From 13-2-20CM-66-19 sp963824395 (GTDB taxonomy: Bacteria > Pseudomonadota > Gammaproteobacteria > Steroidobacterales > Steroidobacteraceae), in contig CAWGPF010000001.1 in NCBI GenBank assembly GCA_963824395.1, positions 1,550,001 through 1,614,000 on the forward strand: a DNA stretch of 64,000 nucleotides, given 5' to 3'. Of the stretch, positions 1-9,171 are shown in pieces. The notes beneath the pieces were generated by a model, which was given only the letters and a program-made list of their open reading frames with translations, was not told where the DNA came from and did not search any database. Each line of letters begins with the position of its first letter. The first letter of the stretch is position 1. The translations under genes were made by a program, and so were the position numbers.

Positions 1-1058
1 CGAGCGGCACGCTCGCCGTGCCAACGGCGCTGCGCGGCGCGGTCGTGCATCCGAACGCCGCTGGCGCCGGCTACTACCGCTTCACCGTGGACCCGAAGCT
101 CTCGCAGTCGCTGTTCGCGATGGCCTCGCGCCTGCAACCCCGCGAAGCCATGACGCTCGCCGACAGTACGGCCGCGGCCTTCGATGCCGGGCGGCTGCCC
201 TTCGCCGGGCTCTTCCAGGCCGCGCGCGCACTCGCCGATCATCCTGACCGCACCACCGCGCTGAGCCTCGGTGAGCGCCTCGAGTCCATCCATGACCGCA
301 TGGCCACGCCGGCGGAGCGCGCGCTGCTCGAGCGCGCGCTCGTGAGCCTCTACGGTGCAAGGCTGGAGCGGCTCGGTTACGACGCCGCCCCCGGACGCTA
401 TGCCGCCGATCCGCCGGCGCAACAGCTGCTGCGCCGCTCGCTCCTGAGCCTGCTCGGCATCACCGGCAAGGATGAGGCGCTGCGCCGCGCGCTCGGGGAC
501 ATCGCGGCGCGCTCGGTCGCGGAGCCCGCCGCCGTGGAGCCGCTGCTGCGCTGGCGCGTGTGGGCGATCGGCCTGCAGGAGCGCGGTGCCGCGCTCTTCG
601 GCGCGCTGAAGACGCTCGCGCTCTCAAGTCCCGACGCCCAGCTGCGTCAGGATGCGGGCGTCGCGCTCGGCTATGCGCCCGCCGCGCTGACACCGCAGGC
701 GCTCGCCCTCACCCTGGACCCGAAGCTTGAGCCGGAAGCGACGTTACGCATCGTATTCGCGCAGGTCTCGCAGCCTGACACCCGCGAGACTGCGTGGAGC
801 TGGGTCGGCACGCACCGGGAGGCACTCTTGGCACGCATGCCGGCCATGTTCCAGGCCGACTTCGCCTCGCTCGGGGACGTGTTCTGCAGCAGCGCCGGAC
901 GCGAGTCGTTCAACGGCGTGCTCGGCTCGAAGCTGCGCCCGCTCAACGGCGGGCAGATCGCCGTCGACCGGGTGCTGGAAAGCATCGATGACTGCGTGGC
1001 ACTGCGTGCCACGCTCGGCAATTCCATCACGAGCACGCTCGGGCCGGCCCCGCACTAG
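1..1058 (+). CDS. M1 family metallopeptidase (aminopeptidase N-like), C-terminal part, 5' truncated by window
   Basis: The frame is open from the left edge, so this is the 3' end of a larger gene; the GTG at 18 is an internal codon, not a convincing start. The roughly 350 visible residues are mostly alpha-helical and Leu/Ala/Arg rich, with short hydrophobic repeats typical of the ERAP1-like C-terminal domain of M1 zinc aminopeptidases. The catalytic HExxH and GAMEN motifs would lie upstream, outside the window. Such enzymes trim N-terminal residues from peptides. The gene ends with TAG and is followed by a convergent quinone reductase gene. Identification rests on overall resemblance because the catalytic half is not visible. 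Confidence 0.75.
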   Translation, partial: SGTLAVPTALRGAVVHPNAAGAGYYRFTVDPKLSQSLFAMASRLQPREAMTLADSTAAAFDAGRLPFAGLFQAARALADHPDRTTALSLGERLESIHDRMATPAERALLERALVSLYGARLERLGYDAAPGRYAADPPAQQLLRRSLLSLLGITGKDEALRRALGDIAARSVAEPAAVEPLLRWRVWAIGLQERGAALFGALKTLALSSPDAQLRQDAGVALGYAPAALTPQALALTLDPKLEPEATLRIVFAQVSQPDTRETAWSWVGTHREALLARMPAMFQADFASLGDVFCSSAGRESFNGVLGSKLRPLNGGQIAVDRVLESIDDCVALRATLGNSITSTLGPAPH

Positions 1059-1079
1059 GGCCGGCGCACTCCGGGCGCT

Positions 1080-2054
1080 TCAGGGCAGCAGCACCGTGGA
1101 GCCCGTGGTGCGGCGGCCTTCCAGGTCACGCTGCGCCTCGGCGGCCTCGGCGAGCGGGTATTTCTGGCCGATGACGACGCGGATCTTCTTCGACTTCACG
1201 GCCGCGAACAGCTCGCGCGCCGCGCTCGTCAGCTCCTCGCGCGTCACGATGTAGTTGAACAGCGAGGGCCGCGTCAGGTAGAGCGAGCCGCGCCTGGCAA
1301 GCTCGAGCGGCGCGATCGGCGGCGGCGCTCCCGAGGCATTGCCGTAGCTCACCATGATGCCGAGGCGCCGCAGGCAGTCGAGGGAATCGAGGAACGTGTC
1401 CTTGCCCACCGCATCGTAGACGGCCGCAACACCGACGCCCTTGGTGAGGGCCTTGACGCCTGCCACCAGCTCGTCACGCCCGGAGATCAGCACGTGCCGG
1501 CAGCCGTGCTTCTTCGCGATCTCAGCCTTCGCCTCGCTCCCCACGACGCCAATCACCCGGGCGCCGAGTGACTTCGCCCACTGGCACAGGATGACTCCCA
1601 CGCCGCCCGCCGCCGCGTGCACCAGGATCACATCCCCGCGGGCGACCCGGTAGGTGCGGCGCAGCAGGAATTGCGCGGTGAGACCCTTGAGCATGAGGGC
1701 CGCCGCCTGCTCGTCCGAGACCCCGCGGGGAACCTTCACCAGGCGCTCGGCGGGGACGTTGCGCACTTCGCTGTAGGCGCCCGGGGAGGCGAACACGTAG
1801 GCGACGCGCTCGCCGACCTTGAAGCCGCGCACCCCGCGGCCGAGCGCGGTCACGACGCCGGCCGCCTCGCGCCCGAGGCCCGCGGGCAGCGGGGTCGGGT
1901 AAAGACCGGTGCGGTCGTAGACGTCGATGTAATTGACGCCGATGGCGGTGTGCCGCACGCGCACCTCGTGGGATGCGGGCTTGCCCGGGTCGAACTCCTC
2001 CACGCGCAGGACTTCCGGGCCGCCGTGCTCATGGAAACGGATGGCGACTGGCAT
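1080..2054 (-). CDS. qorA: NADPH:quinone oxidoreductase, zinc-independent MDR superfamily
   Basis: Codes for 324 residues, the usual length for the quinone oxidoreductase branch of medium-chain dehydrogenases. The N-terminal GroES-like fold (about residues 1-125) has the family pattern GVNYIDVYDRTGLYP, then a Rossmann domain with VHAAAGGVGVILCQWAK as the dinucleotide-binding motif around residues 145-160. The catalytic and structural zinc cysteines of alcohol dehydrogenases are absent, which supports a zinc-free enzyme using NADPH to reduce quinones in the cytoplasm. It is a single-gene unit that converges on the aminopeptidase and lies upstream of the PII gene on the same strand. The ATG at 2054 gives an N-terminus matching the family. 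Confidence 0.9.
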   Translation of the reverse strand: MPVAIRFHEHGGPEVLRVEEFDPGKPASHEVRVRHTAIGVNYIDVYDRTGLYPTPLPAGLGREAAGVVTALGRGVRGFKVGERVAYVFASPGAYSEVRNVPAERLVKVPRGVSDEQAAALMLKGLTAQFLLRRTYRVARGDVILVHAAAGGVGVILCQWAKSLGARVIGVVGSEAKAEIAKKHGCRHVLISGRDELVAGVKALTKGVGVAAVYDAVGKDTFLDSLDCLRRLGIMVSYGNASGAPPPIAPLELARRGSLYLTRPSLFNYIVTREELTSAARELFAAVKSKKIRVVIGQKYPLAEAAEAQRDLEGRRTTGSTVLLP

Positions 2055-2116
2055 AGCCGCTGAGCATAGCCGGGCCTCTGCGGCAGCGCCTGCCCCCTTA
2101 GAGGTGCGGGCAGAAG

Positions 2117-2455
2117 CTAGAGCGCAGCGTCGTCGGTCTCGCCGGTGCGGATGCGGATGACGCGCTCGATGTCGGTGATGAAGATCTTGCCGTCGCCGAC
2201 CTTGCCGGTCTTGGCGGACTTGATGATGGCCTCGATCACCTGGTCCACGAGATCGCCGCGCACGGCGACCTCGATGCGGGTCTTGGGCACGAAGTCGACC
2301 ACGTACTCGGCGCCGCGGTAGAGCTCGGTGTGGCCGCGCTGGCGACCGAACCCCTTCACCTCCGTGACCGTCATGCCCGAGACGCCGATGTCCGAGAGCG
2401 CGGCACGCACGTCGTCGAGCTTGAAGGGCTTAATGATCGCGGTGACGAGTTTCAT
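2117..2455 (-). CDS. glnB: Nitrogen regulatory protein P-II (GlnB/GlnK)
   Basis: A 112-residue protein covering the full PII fold. The T-loop carries Tyr51 in GAEYVVDF, the uridylylation site, and Tyr46. The C-terminal signature TGKVGDGKIF forms the ATP/2-oxoglutarate pocket. PII senses 2-oxoglutarate, ADP/ATP and glutamine status and controls the NtrB kinase, glutamine synthetase adenylylation or the ammonium transporter. In many relatives the glnK copy sits directly beside amtB, but here amtB lies about 41 kb away at 43391-44812 without a PII gene, so whether this is GlnB or GlnK cannot be settled from sequence. The gene stands alone, with a 211-bp gap to the divergent flavoprotein gene that should hold both promoters. 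Confidence 0.93.
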   Translation of the reverse strand: MKLVTAIIKPFKLDDVRAALSDIGVSGMTVTEVKGFGRQRGHTELYRGAEYVVDFVPKTRIEVAVRGDLVDQVIEAIIKSAKTGKVGDGKIFITDIERVIRIRTGETDDAAL

Positions 2456-2666
2456 GAGGTTCTCCGGACGTGGGACGGACTTGCGGCGCGAGGGATTTTG
2501 CAGTTTTCATGCCACCGCGTCGAATGCAGCGAAAACACGCGCCGGGCCGCTCGGCGAAGTCCGCCCCAGCCCCCGCGGTCGCACCATGCTGGGGCAAGCC
2601 CGTGCCGGGGCCGCTCTCACCTGGTGCACCCGGCGGGCGCAGCCCGTTAGGCTATCCTTCGCGCCG

Positions 2667-3887
2667 ATGTACCAGGACATCATGATCGTCGGCGCCGGCC
2701 AGGCGGCCGTTCAGACCGTGGATACCCTACGCCGCCGCGGCTTCACAGGGAAGATCACGCTCATCGGCGAGGAGCCCTGGCTCCCCTACCAGCGCCCGCC
2801 GTTATCCAAGAAGTACCTCGCCGGGAGCCTCGAGCGCGAGCGCCTGCTGATCCGCCCCGCGCAGTTCTTCGCCGAGCACCAGGTGAGGACGCACCTCGGC
2901 CGGCGGGTGACCGATCTCGCCCCGCACGAGCGCCACGTGCGCCTGGATGACGAGCAGGTGATCCCCTGGGACGCCCTGCTGCTCGCGACCGGCAGCCGCC
3001 CGCGTCCGCTTCAGCTGCCCGGGGCGCAGCTGCCCGGGGTGCACACGCTGCGCACCATCGCCGACGTCGACCGCATCCGCGCCGAGTGCCGCGCCGGGGG
3101 CCACCTGGTGGTCATCGGCGGGGGCTACATCGGTCTTGAGGCCGCCGCGACCGCGCGCGAGCTCGGCATGCAGGTCACGGTGCTCGAAATGGCCGAGCGC
3201 GTCATGAACCGCGTGACCTGCCCGGAAGTCTCCGCCTTCTACGCCGCCGAGCACGCGCGCGCCGGCGTGCGCATCCTGTGCAACGCGCGCGTGCGCGCGC
3301 TGCATGCCGATGCTGCGAGCGGGCGCGTCGCGTCGGTCCTCACCGAGGATGGCGCCGCGCACCGCGCCGACCTGGTGCTCGTCGGGATCGGCGTGGTGCC
3401 GGCGGATGAGCTGGCCCGCGCCGCCGGCCTCGACTGCGAGAACGGGGTCGTGACGGATGCCCACTGCCGCACCAGCCACGAGGCGATCTGGGCGGCCGGG
3501 GACTGCGCCAGTCACCTCAACCGCCAGTACGGGCGCCACCTGCGCCTGGAATCGGTCGACAACGCCTTCGAGCAGGGCACCACGGTCGCCCTCAACATGC
3601 TCGGCACCCCGACCCCGCACGACAAGGTGCCCTGGTTCTGGTCCGACCAGTACGACCTGAAGCTCATCATCGTCGGCGTCGGCTTCGGCTACGACCGCGT
3701 GGTGATGCGCGGCGCGCCCGCGGCGCGCAGCTTCAGCGCCTGCTACCTGCGCGCCGGGGAGCTCATCGCCATCGACAGCATCAACGCCCCGAAGGATCAG
3801 ATGGCGGCGCGCAAGCTGATCGCCGCGCACGCGCGCCCGGATCCGGCGCGGCTTGCCGACCCGGCCATCGCGCTCAAGGACGCTTAA
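2667..3887 (+). CDS. FAD-dependent NAD(P)H oxidoreductase, ferredoxin/rubredoxin reductase type
   Basis: A 406-residue flavoprotein of the pyridine nucleotide-disulfide oxidoreductase fold. An FAD-binding GxGxxA motif (VGAGQAAVQT) opens the protein, a second Rossmann motif GGGYIGLEAAATARELG near residue 150 binds NAD(P)H, and WAAGDCA near residue 276 is the second FAD contact. YQRPPLSKKYL and the C-terminal reductase domain match the ferredoxin reductase subunits of P450 and dioxygenase systems (rhodocoxin/putidaredoxin reductase-like). It lacks redox-active CxxxxC cysteines. No ferredoxin, P450 or oxygenase gene is adjacent, so its redox partner is unknown. I chose the ATG at 2667 because the FAD motif begins four residues later; the frame stays open upstream without similarity. 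Confidence 0.88.
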   Translation: MYQDIMIVGAGQAAVQTVDTLRRRGFTGKITLIGEEPWLPYQRPPLSKKYLAGSLERERLLIRPAQFFAEHQVRTHLGRRVTDLAPHERHVRLDDEQVIPWDALLLATGSRPRPLQLPGAQLPGVHTLRTIADVDRIRAECRAGGHLVVIGGGYIGLEAAATARELGMQVTVLEMAERVMNRVTCPEVSAFYAAEHARAGVRILCNARVRALHADAASGRVASVLTEDGAAHRADLVLVGIGVVPADELARAAGLDCENGVVTDAHCRTSHEAIWAAGDCASHLNRQYGRHLRLESVDNAFEQGTTVALNMLGTPTPHDKVPWFWSDQYDLKLIIVGVGFGYDRVVMRGAPAARSFSACYLRAGELIAIDSINAPKDQMAARKLIAAHARPDPARLADPAIALKDA

Positions 3888-3894
3888 GCGCAGT

Positions 3895-4488
3895 TCACTT
3901 CGGCGACGGCCCGGTGCGCGTCTGGTCGGTGATCCAGTTCACCTCCCAGGTCTTGCCGCCATCCTCCGAGTAGGCCTGCTCGAAGTGCGGACTCGCGGTG
4001 TCAGTCTTCGTCCACACGAAGCGCACCAGGACCGTACGGCCCTCGTAGGTGTCGGTGGCATAGAACTCACCGGTGCCGTTGCTGAAGCGCCCGACCTGGG
4101 GCGGGTCCATGATGCCCACCTTGCTGTTGGCCCAGTAGAGCCGCCACTCGTGGGTGGTCGGATTGTAGAGGCGCAGCGTCAGTCCCTCGATGTGCCCGCC
4201 GGCGCTGTCGGTCTCGAACTCCTCCAGCTGCGAGCGCCCGTCCCACACCTTGCGCGTCACGGAGGTGCCATCGAAGGACACCCATTCGTGCGAGCCGCTC
4301 AAGCGGTGCGCCAGGCGCTTCAGGTGGATGTTCCAGGAACCGAGCTCGAAATCGAAGTCGTGCGAGCCGTCGCGCTCGGCCGGCGCGGCAGCGCTGGCCT
4401 CGGGCGCCGCGCGCAGCGCTGCGGCGCAGGCCAGCAGGGTAAGCGCGCCGCACGTCACGGCGAGGGTCCAGGGTTTCAGTAGCAGCAT
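3895..4488 (-). CDS. Exported DUF1579-like beta-barrel protein of unknown function
   Basis: The ATG at 4488 gives a 197-residue protein starting MLLLKPWTLAVTC, a typical Sec signal peptide cleaved near residues 25-30 after an Ala-rich stretch. The mature part is rich in Trp, Tyr and Thr and alternates polar and hydrophobic residues: FELGSWNIHLKRL, WDGRSQLEEFE, EWRLYWANS and a late EDGGKTWEVNW. This resembles the lipocalin-like DUF1579 families that follow a FDFxLGxW opening. The frame extends upstream, but that part is low complexity and would destroy the signal peptide. It is 91 bp downstream of the pyruvate carboxylase gene on the same strand, and its stop almost touches the convergent flavoprotein gene. 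No enzymatic role can be assigned. Confidence 0.72.
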   Translation of the reverse strand: MLLLKPWTLAVTCGALTLLACAAALRAAPEASAAAPAERDGSHDFDFELGSWNIHLKRLAHRLSGSHEWVSFDGTSVTRKVWDGRSQLEEFETDSAGGHIEGLTLRLYNPTTHEWRLYWANSKVGIMDPPQVGRFSNGTGEFYATDTYEGRTVLVRFVWTKTDTASPHFEQAYSEDGGKTWEVNWITDQTRTGPSPK

Positions 4489-4579
4489 GGCGCCTTGGTC
4501 CGCGGTGGCAAGTGGGGCGCCGATGATACGGCCGCGCAAGTCACGCGCGCACGCCGCCTGCCGCGCCGTGCGGCTCGCT

Positions 4580-7500
4580 TCAGCGCAGGATGACGAGCAG
4601 GTCGCGGGCCTCGACGCTCTGGCCCGGGCGTACAAACACCTCCGCGACCGTGCCCTCGCGCGCCGCCCGCACCGCGGTCTCCATCTTCATCGCCTCCAGA
4701 GTCACGAGCAGATCGCCCTGCGCCACCGTGAGGCCCGGCTTCACCGCCACGCTCGCCACGACGCCTGGCATGGGCGCACCGACCTCCCCGGGTGCCTCCG
4801 GATCGCTCTTGCGTGGCGGCGAGCGCCGCGCCACCTGGCTTTTGTCGGGCACGCGCACCGAGCGCGGCTGGCCGTTGAGCTCGAAGAACACCGTGCGCGT
4901 GCCGTCCTCGTGCGGCTCGCTGCTGGCGAGGTAGCGCACGATGAGCGTCTTGCCGCGCTCGAGGTTCACGCTGATTTCCTGACCCGGCTCCATGCCGTAA
5001 AAGAACACCGGCGTGGGCAGGATCGAAGGGTCGCCGTAGAGCGCCCGCTCGCGCGCGTACTCGAGCCACACACGCGGGTACATCAGATACGAGGCGAGGT
5101 CCTCGTCCGTGGCCGGCCGCGGCAGCTGCTGCTGGATCCTGGCGCGCTCGGCTGCAAGATCCACGGCCGGCAGCGTGGCGCCGGGGCGCGCGGTGAGCGG
5201 GGCGGCGCCCTTGAGGATCTTGCGCTGCAGGGCGGCCGGGAAGCCGCCGTAGGGCTGACCCAGGTCGCCGCGGAACAACTGCACCACGGACTCGGGGAAG
5301 GCCACCTCGGTGGCCGGATCCAGTACCTGTTCGCGGCCGATGCCGGAGCTCACCATGAGCAGCGCCAGGTCGCCCACCACCTTGGAGGTCGGGGTCACCT
5401 TGACGATGTCGCCGAACATCGCATTGACGTCGGCGTAGGCCGCGGCCACTTCCGGCCAGCGCGCATCCTCGATACCCAAAGCGCGCGCCTGCTCGCGCAG
5501 GTTGGTGTACTGGCCGCCGGGCATGCCGTGCACGTACACCTCGGACGCCCCGGCGCGCATGTCGCTCTCGAACGCGCCGTAGTAGCGGCGCACCTGCTCC
5601 CAGTAGGCCGAGACGGTGCGCAGGCTCTTCGGATCAACGAGCGGATCGCGCGCCCCGAAGCGCAGCGCCTCGACGATCGAGCCCAAGTTCGGCTGGGAGG
5701 TGAGCCCGCTCATGGCATCGATCGCCCCGTCGATCGCGTCCGCCCCGGCGGCGACCGCCGCCAGCACACTCGCGGCGGCGATGCCGCTCGTGTCGTGGGT
5801 GTGGAAGTGCACCGGCAGCCCCACCTCGTCCTTGAGCGCCTTGACGAGCGCGTAGGCGGCGCGCGGGCGGCACAGGCCCGCCATGTCCTTGATGCCGAGC
5901 ACGTGGGTGCCGGCGGCTTTCAGCTCGTGGCCGAGCTTCAGGTAGTAGTCGAGGGTGTACTTCTTCTCGCCCGGGTCGCAGAGGTTGCCCGTATAGCAGA
6001 TCGCCGCCTCGCACAGCCGACCGCTGTCGTTCACCGCATCGATTGCGACGCGCATGTTCTCGACCCAGTTCAGGGAGTCGAAGATGCGGAACACGTCGAT
6101 GCCGCCCGCGGCCGCGCACTTGACGAAGAAGCGCACCACGTTGTCCGGATAATTGGCGTAGCCGACCGCGTTGGCGGAGCGCAGCAGCATCTGCAGCAGC
6201 AGGTTCGGCATCAGTTCGCGCAGCTGCGCAAGACGCGCCCAGGGATCCTCGCGCAGGAAGCGCATGGCGACGTCGAAGGTCGCCCCGCCCCAGCACTCCA
6301 CCGAGAACAGCTGCGGCAGGAGAGCCGCGTAGTAGGGCGCGATCGCCGTCATGTCGAGCGTGCGCAGGCGCGTGGCGAGCAGTGACTGGTGGGCATCGCG
6401 CATGCTGGTGTCGGTGAGCAGCACGCGCTCCTGCCCGAGCATCCACTGCGCGAACTGCGCGGGCCCGAGCTCGTCGAGTTTCTGCTTGCTGCCCGGCGCA
6501 GGCTGTGGCAGCGGCCCGCTCGGCAGGCGCGCGGGCGCGAACGCGGCCGGCGGCGGGCGGCTGCGGGTCTCGGCGTTGCCGTTGACGATGGTGGCGCCGA
6601 TGAAGCTCAGGATGCGGCTGGCGCGGTCGCGCTTGCGCGGCCACTGGAACAGCTCCGGGCTCTCCTCGATGAAGCGCGTGGTGTAGTCACCGCGCGCGAA
6701 CTTCGGGTGCGTGATGAGCTGGTCGAGGAAGCGCAGGTTGCTCACCACGCCGCGGATGCGGAACTCCCACAGCGCGCGGTGCATGCGCGCGATGGTCTCC
6801 TCCGCGGTCGGCGACCAGGCGGTCACCTTCACCAGGAGCGAGTCGTAGGAGCGCGTGATGATGGCGCCGGTGTAGGCGGTGCCGGCATCGAGGCGGATGC
6901 CAAAGCCTGCCGGACTGCGGTAGGCGGTGATGGTGCCGTAGTCCGGGATGAAGTTGTTCTCCGGGTCCTCGGTGGTGATGCGGCACTGCAGCGCGTGGGC
7001 GCTGATGCGGATATCTGCCTGCGCCGGCACGCCGCTCTCGGGCGTGCCGATCTGCGCCCCGCCCGCGATGCGGATCTGCGCCTTGACGAGGTCGATGCCG
7101 GTGGCGCACTCGGTGACGGTGTGCTCCACCTGGATGCGCGGATTGACCTCGATGAAGTAGAAGCGCCCCGAGTCCGCGTCCTGCAGGAACTCGATCGTGC
7201 CGGCATTCACGTAGCTGGCGGCGTGCGCGATCTTAAGTCCCGCGCCGCACAGCGCGGCGCGCTGCGCCTCGCTGAGGAACACCGCGGGCGCGCGCTCCAC
7301 CACCTTCTGGTTGCGCCGCTGTACCGTGCAGTCGCGCTCGAAGAGGTGCACGAGGTTGCCGTGCGTATCGCCGAGCACCTGCACCTCGACGTGGCGCGCA
7401 CGGCGCACCAGCTTCTCCAGGTACACCTCGTCGTTGCCGAAGGCCGCGTGCGCCTCGCGGCGCGCCACGGGCAGCACCTCGAGGAGCTGCGCCTCGTTCT

Positions 7501-8050
7501 CCACCACCCGCATGCCGCGCCCGCCGCCACCCCAGCTCGCCTTGAGCATCACCGGGTAGCCGATGCTCTGTGCCAGCGGCACGGCGGCGGCAGGATCCGC
7601 AGGCAACGGCCCGGTGGCGGGCATCACGTCCACACCGGCGGCGACCGCCAGCGCGCGCGCCGAGACCTTGTTGCCGAGCACGCGCATGGTCTCGGGGCGC
7701 GGGCCGATGAAGATGATGCCGGCCGCCGCGCACGCCTCGCCGAAGTCGGGGTTCTCGGCGAGGAAGCCGTAGCCGGGGTGGACCGCGTCTACCCGGGCCT
7801 CGCGCGCCACGCGCAGGATGTCCGCGATGTCGAGGTAGGCCTCCACCGGCCCCTTGCCGACCCCCACCTGGTAGGCCTCGTCCGCCTTGGTCCGGTGCAG
7901 CGAAAAGCGGTCCTCGTGCGAGTAGACGGCGACCGTGCGCAGGCCGAGCTCGTTCGCCGCCCGCATGACGCGGATGGCGATCTCGCCACGATTGGCGACC
8001 AAGAGGCTGCGGATCCGCTGCGGGCTGGCGGGTTTCACTCTAAGATTCAC
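4580..8050 (-). CDS. pyc: Pyruvate carboxylase, single-chain
   Basis: About 1156 residues carrying all three activities of the anaplerotic enzyme that makes oxaloacetate from pyruvate and bicarbonate. Residues 13-460 form biotin carboxylase, with VANRGEIAIR, the ATP-grasp loop KASWGGGGRGM and EVNPRIQVEHTVTE. The carboxyltransferase TIM barrel starts near residue 560 with DTSMRDAHQSLLATR and contains the metal-binding HFHTHDT. The C-terminal carrier domain contains EAMKM, with Lys1122 as the biotin site. The start is uncertain: the GTG at 8050 gives a normal N-terminus, a GTG at 8038 is possible, and the ATG at 8149 would overlap the divergent peptidase gene. No cofactor ligase gene is nearby. 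Confidence 0.93.
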   Translation of the reverse strand: MNLRVKPASPQRIRSLLVANRGEIAIRVMRAANELGLRTVAVYSHEDRFSLHRTKADEAYQVGVGKGPVEAYLDIADILRVAREARVDAVHPGYGFLAENPDFGEACAAAGIIFIGPRPETMRVLGNKVSARALAVAAGVDVMPATGPLPADPAAAVPLAQSIGYPVMLKASWGGGGRGMRVVENEAQLLEVLPVARREAHAAFGNDEVYLEKLVRRARHVEVQVLGDTHGNLVHLFERDCTVQRRNQKVVERAPAVFLSEAQRAALCGAGLKIAHAASYVNAGTIEFLQDADSGRFYFIEVNPRIQVEHTVTECATGIDLVKAQIRIAGGAQIGTPESGVPAQADIRISAHALQCRITTEDPENNFIPDYGTITAYRSPAGFGIRLDAGTAYTGAIITRSYDSLLVKVTAWSPTAEETIARMHRALWEFRIRGVVSNLRFLDQLITHPKFARGDYTTRFIEESPELFQWPRKRDRASRILSFIGATIVNGNAETRSRPPPAAFAPARLPSGPLPQPAPGSKQKLDELGPAQFAQWMLGQERVLLTDTSMRDAHQSLLATRLRTLDMTAIAPYYAALLPQLFSVECWGGATFDVAMRFLREDPWARLAQLRELMPNLLLQMLLRSANAVGYANYPDNVVRFFVKCAAAGGIDVFRIFDSLNWVENMRVAIDAVNDSGRLCEAAICYTGNLCDPGEKKYTLDYYLKLGHELKAAGTHVLGIKDMAGLCRPRAAYALVKALKDEVGLPVHFHTHDTSGIAAASVLAAVAAGADAIDGAIDAMSGLTSQPNLGSIVEALRFGARDPLVDPKSLRTVSAYWEQVRRYYGAFESDMRAGASEVYVHGMPGGQYTNLREQARALGIEDARWPEVAAAYADVNAMFGDIVKVTPTSKVVGDLALLMVSSGIGREQVLDPATEVAFPESVVQLFRGDLGQPYGGFPAALQRKILKGAAPLTARPGATLPAVDLAAERARIQQQLPRPATDEDLASYLMYPRVWLEYARERALYGDPSILPTPVFFYGMEPGQEISVNLERGKTLIVRYLASSEPHEDGTRTVFFELNGQPRSVRVPDKSQVARRSPPRKSDPEAPGEVGAPMPGVVASVAVKPGLTVAQGDLLVTLEAMKMETAVRAAREGTVAEVFVRPGQSVEARDLLVILR

Positions 8051-8136
8051 CGTCAGAAAGAGGGGCGAGCCCGCCGGACGCCTGCATCGCGCGTGACCTG
8101 CGGGTGCGACCCGATCATAGCCGCGGGGAGAAGAAA

Positions 8137-9156
8137 ATGTCGCGCCCAAACCTGCTTGCGATCCTGTGCATGACGGTGCTCTGCGGCAGCGCGCGGGGTG
8201 CCGCGCCGCCGGCGCCGCCCCCGGGGCCGCCGCCGATCGCCATCGCCATCCACGGCGGCGCCGGCGTCATCGAGGCCTCCAAGATGACCGCGGACAAGGC
8301 TGCCTCCTACCGGGCGGGGCTGGCCGCGGCGCTGGATACCGCGTACGCGATCCTCGAGCGCGGCGGCTCGAGCCTGGACGCCGTCACCACCGCGGTGCGC
8401 ATGATGGAGGATGACCCGCAGTTCAACGCCGGGCGCGGTGCGGTGCTGAACCAGGACGGCGATGCGGAGCTGGATGCTGCCATCATGGACGGCCGGGGGC
8501 CGCGGGCCGGCGCGGTGGCGGGCGTGCGGCACGTGAAGAACCCGGTGGAACTTGCGCGCCTGGTCATGGAGAGGAGTCCGCACGTGCTGCTGATCGGGGA
8601 CGGGGCGGAGGAATTCGCGCTCGAGCAGGGCGTGGTGCTGGTGCCGCGCGGCTACTTCCGCACCCACCAGCGCATCGCCGAACTCACCGAGGCGCAGCAG
8701 GCGGAAACGAACCGCGGTACCGCCGTGGGCAGCGGCACCGGTACCGTCGGCGCGGTGGCGCTCGACCGCGCCGGCAACCTCGCCGCCGCGACCTCCACCG
8801 GGGGACTGACTAACAAGCACCGCGGCCGGGTCGGGGACACCCCCATCATCGGCGCCGGCACCTACGCCCGCAACGACGGTTGCGCCGTATCCGGCACCGG
8901 CCACGGCGAGTACTTCATCCGCCAGGTCGTGGCGTACGACATCTGCGCGCTGATGGCGTACCGCAAGCTCACGCTGGCGCAGGCGGTGACCGAGGTCATC
9001 CACGGCAAGCTCAGCGCCGCCGGCGGCGAAGGCGGCGTGATCGCCATCGATCCGGCCGGCAACATCGTCATGGACTTCAACAGCATCGGCATGTTCCGCG
9101 GCGCGCGCGACGGCCACGGGCTGCGCCAGATCGCCATGTACCGCGACACCCAGTAG
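8137..9156 (+). CDS. Isoaspartyl peptidase/L-asparaginase, exported paralogue
   Basis: A 339-residue Ntn-hydrolase (family T2). The ATG at 8137 follows a good ribosome binding site (GGGAGAAG). The first 22 residues form a signal peptide ending near GSARGAA, so this copy should act in the periplasm. IAIHGGAGVIE, the NAGRGAVL block and TGTVGAVALD are diagnostic; Thr203 in the last motif should be freed by autocleavage to become the catalytic nucleophile. GGLTNKHRGRVGDTPIIGAGTYA lines the active site. It hydrolyses isoaspartyl dipeptides and asparagine. A cytosolic paralogue follows 15 bp downstream, probably co-transcribed. Expression is divergent from pyruvate carboxylase. Confidence 0.93.
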   Translation: MSRPNLLAILCMTVLCGSARGAAPPAPPPGPPPIAIAIHGGAGVIEASKMTADKAASYRAGLAAALDTAYAILERGGSSLDAVTTAVRMMEDDPQFNAGRGAVLNQDGDAELDAAIMDGRGPRAGAVAGVRHVKNPVELARLVMERSPHVLLIGDGAEEFALEQGVVLVPRGYFRTHQRIAELTEAQQAETNRGTAVGSGTGTVGAVALDRAGNLAAATSTGGLTNKHRGRVGDTPIIGAGTYARNDGCAVSGTGHGEYFIRQVVAYDICALMAYRKLTLAQAVTEVIHGKLSAAGGEGGVIAIDPAGNIVMDFNSIGMFRGARDGHGLRQIAMYRDTQ

Positions 9157-9171
9157 AGGTCATCGAACCCT

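Noticed and set aside
4190..8173. Two very long open frames on the plus strand opposite pyruvate carboxylase
   Set aside because: They are antisense shadows of a real gene in GC-rich DNA; the translations are His/Arg/Ala-rich without any domain pattern, whereas the minus strand encodes all pyruvate carboxylase motifs.
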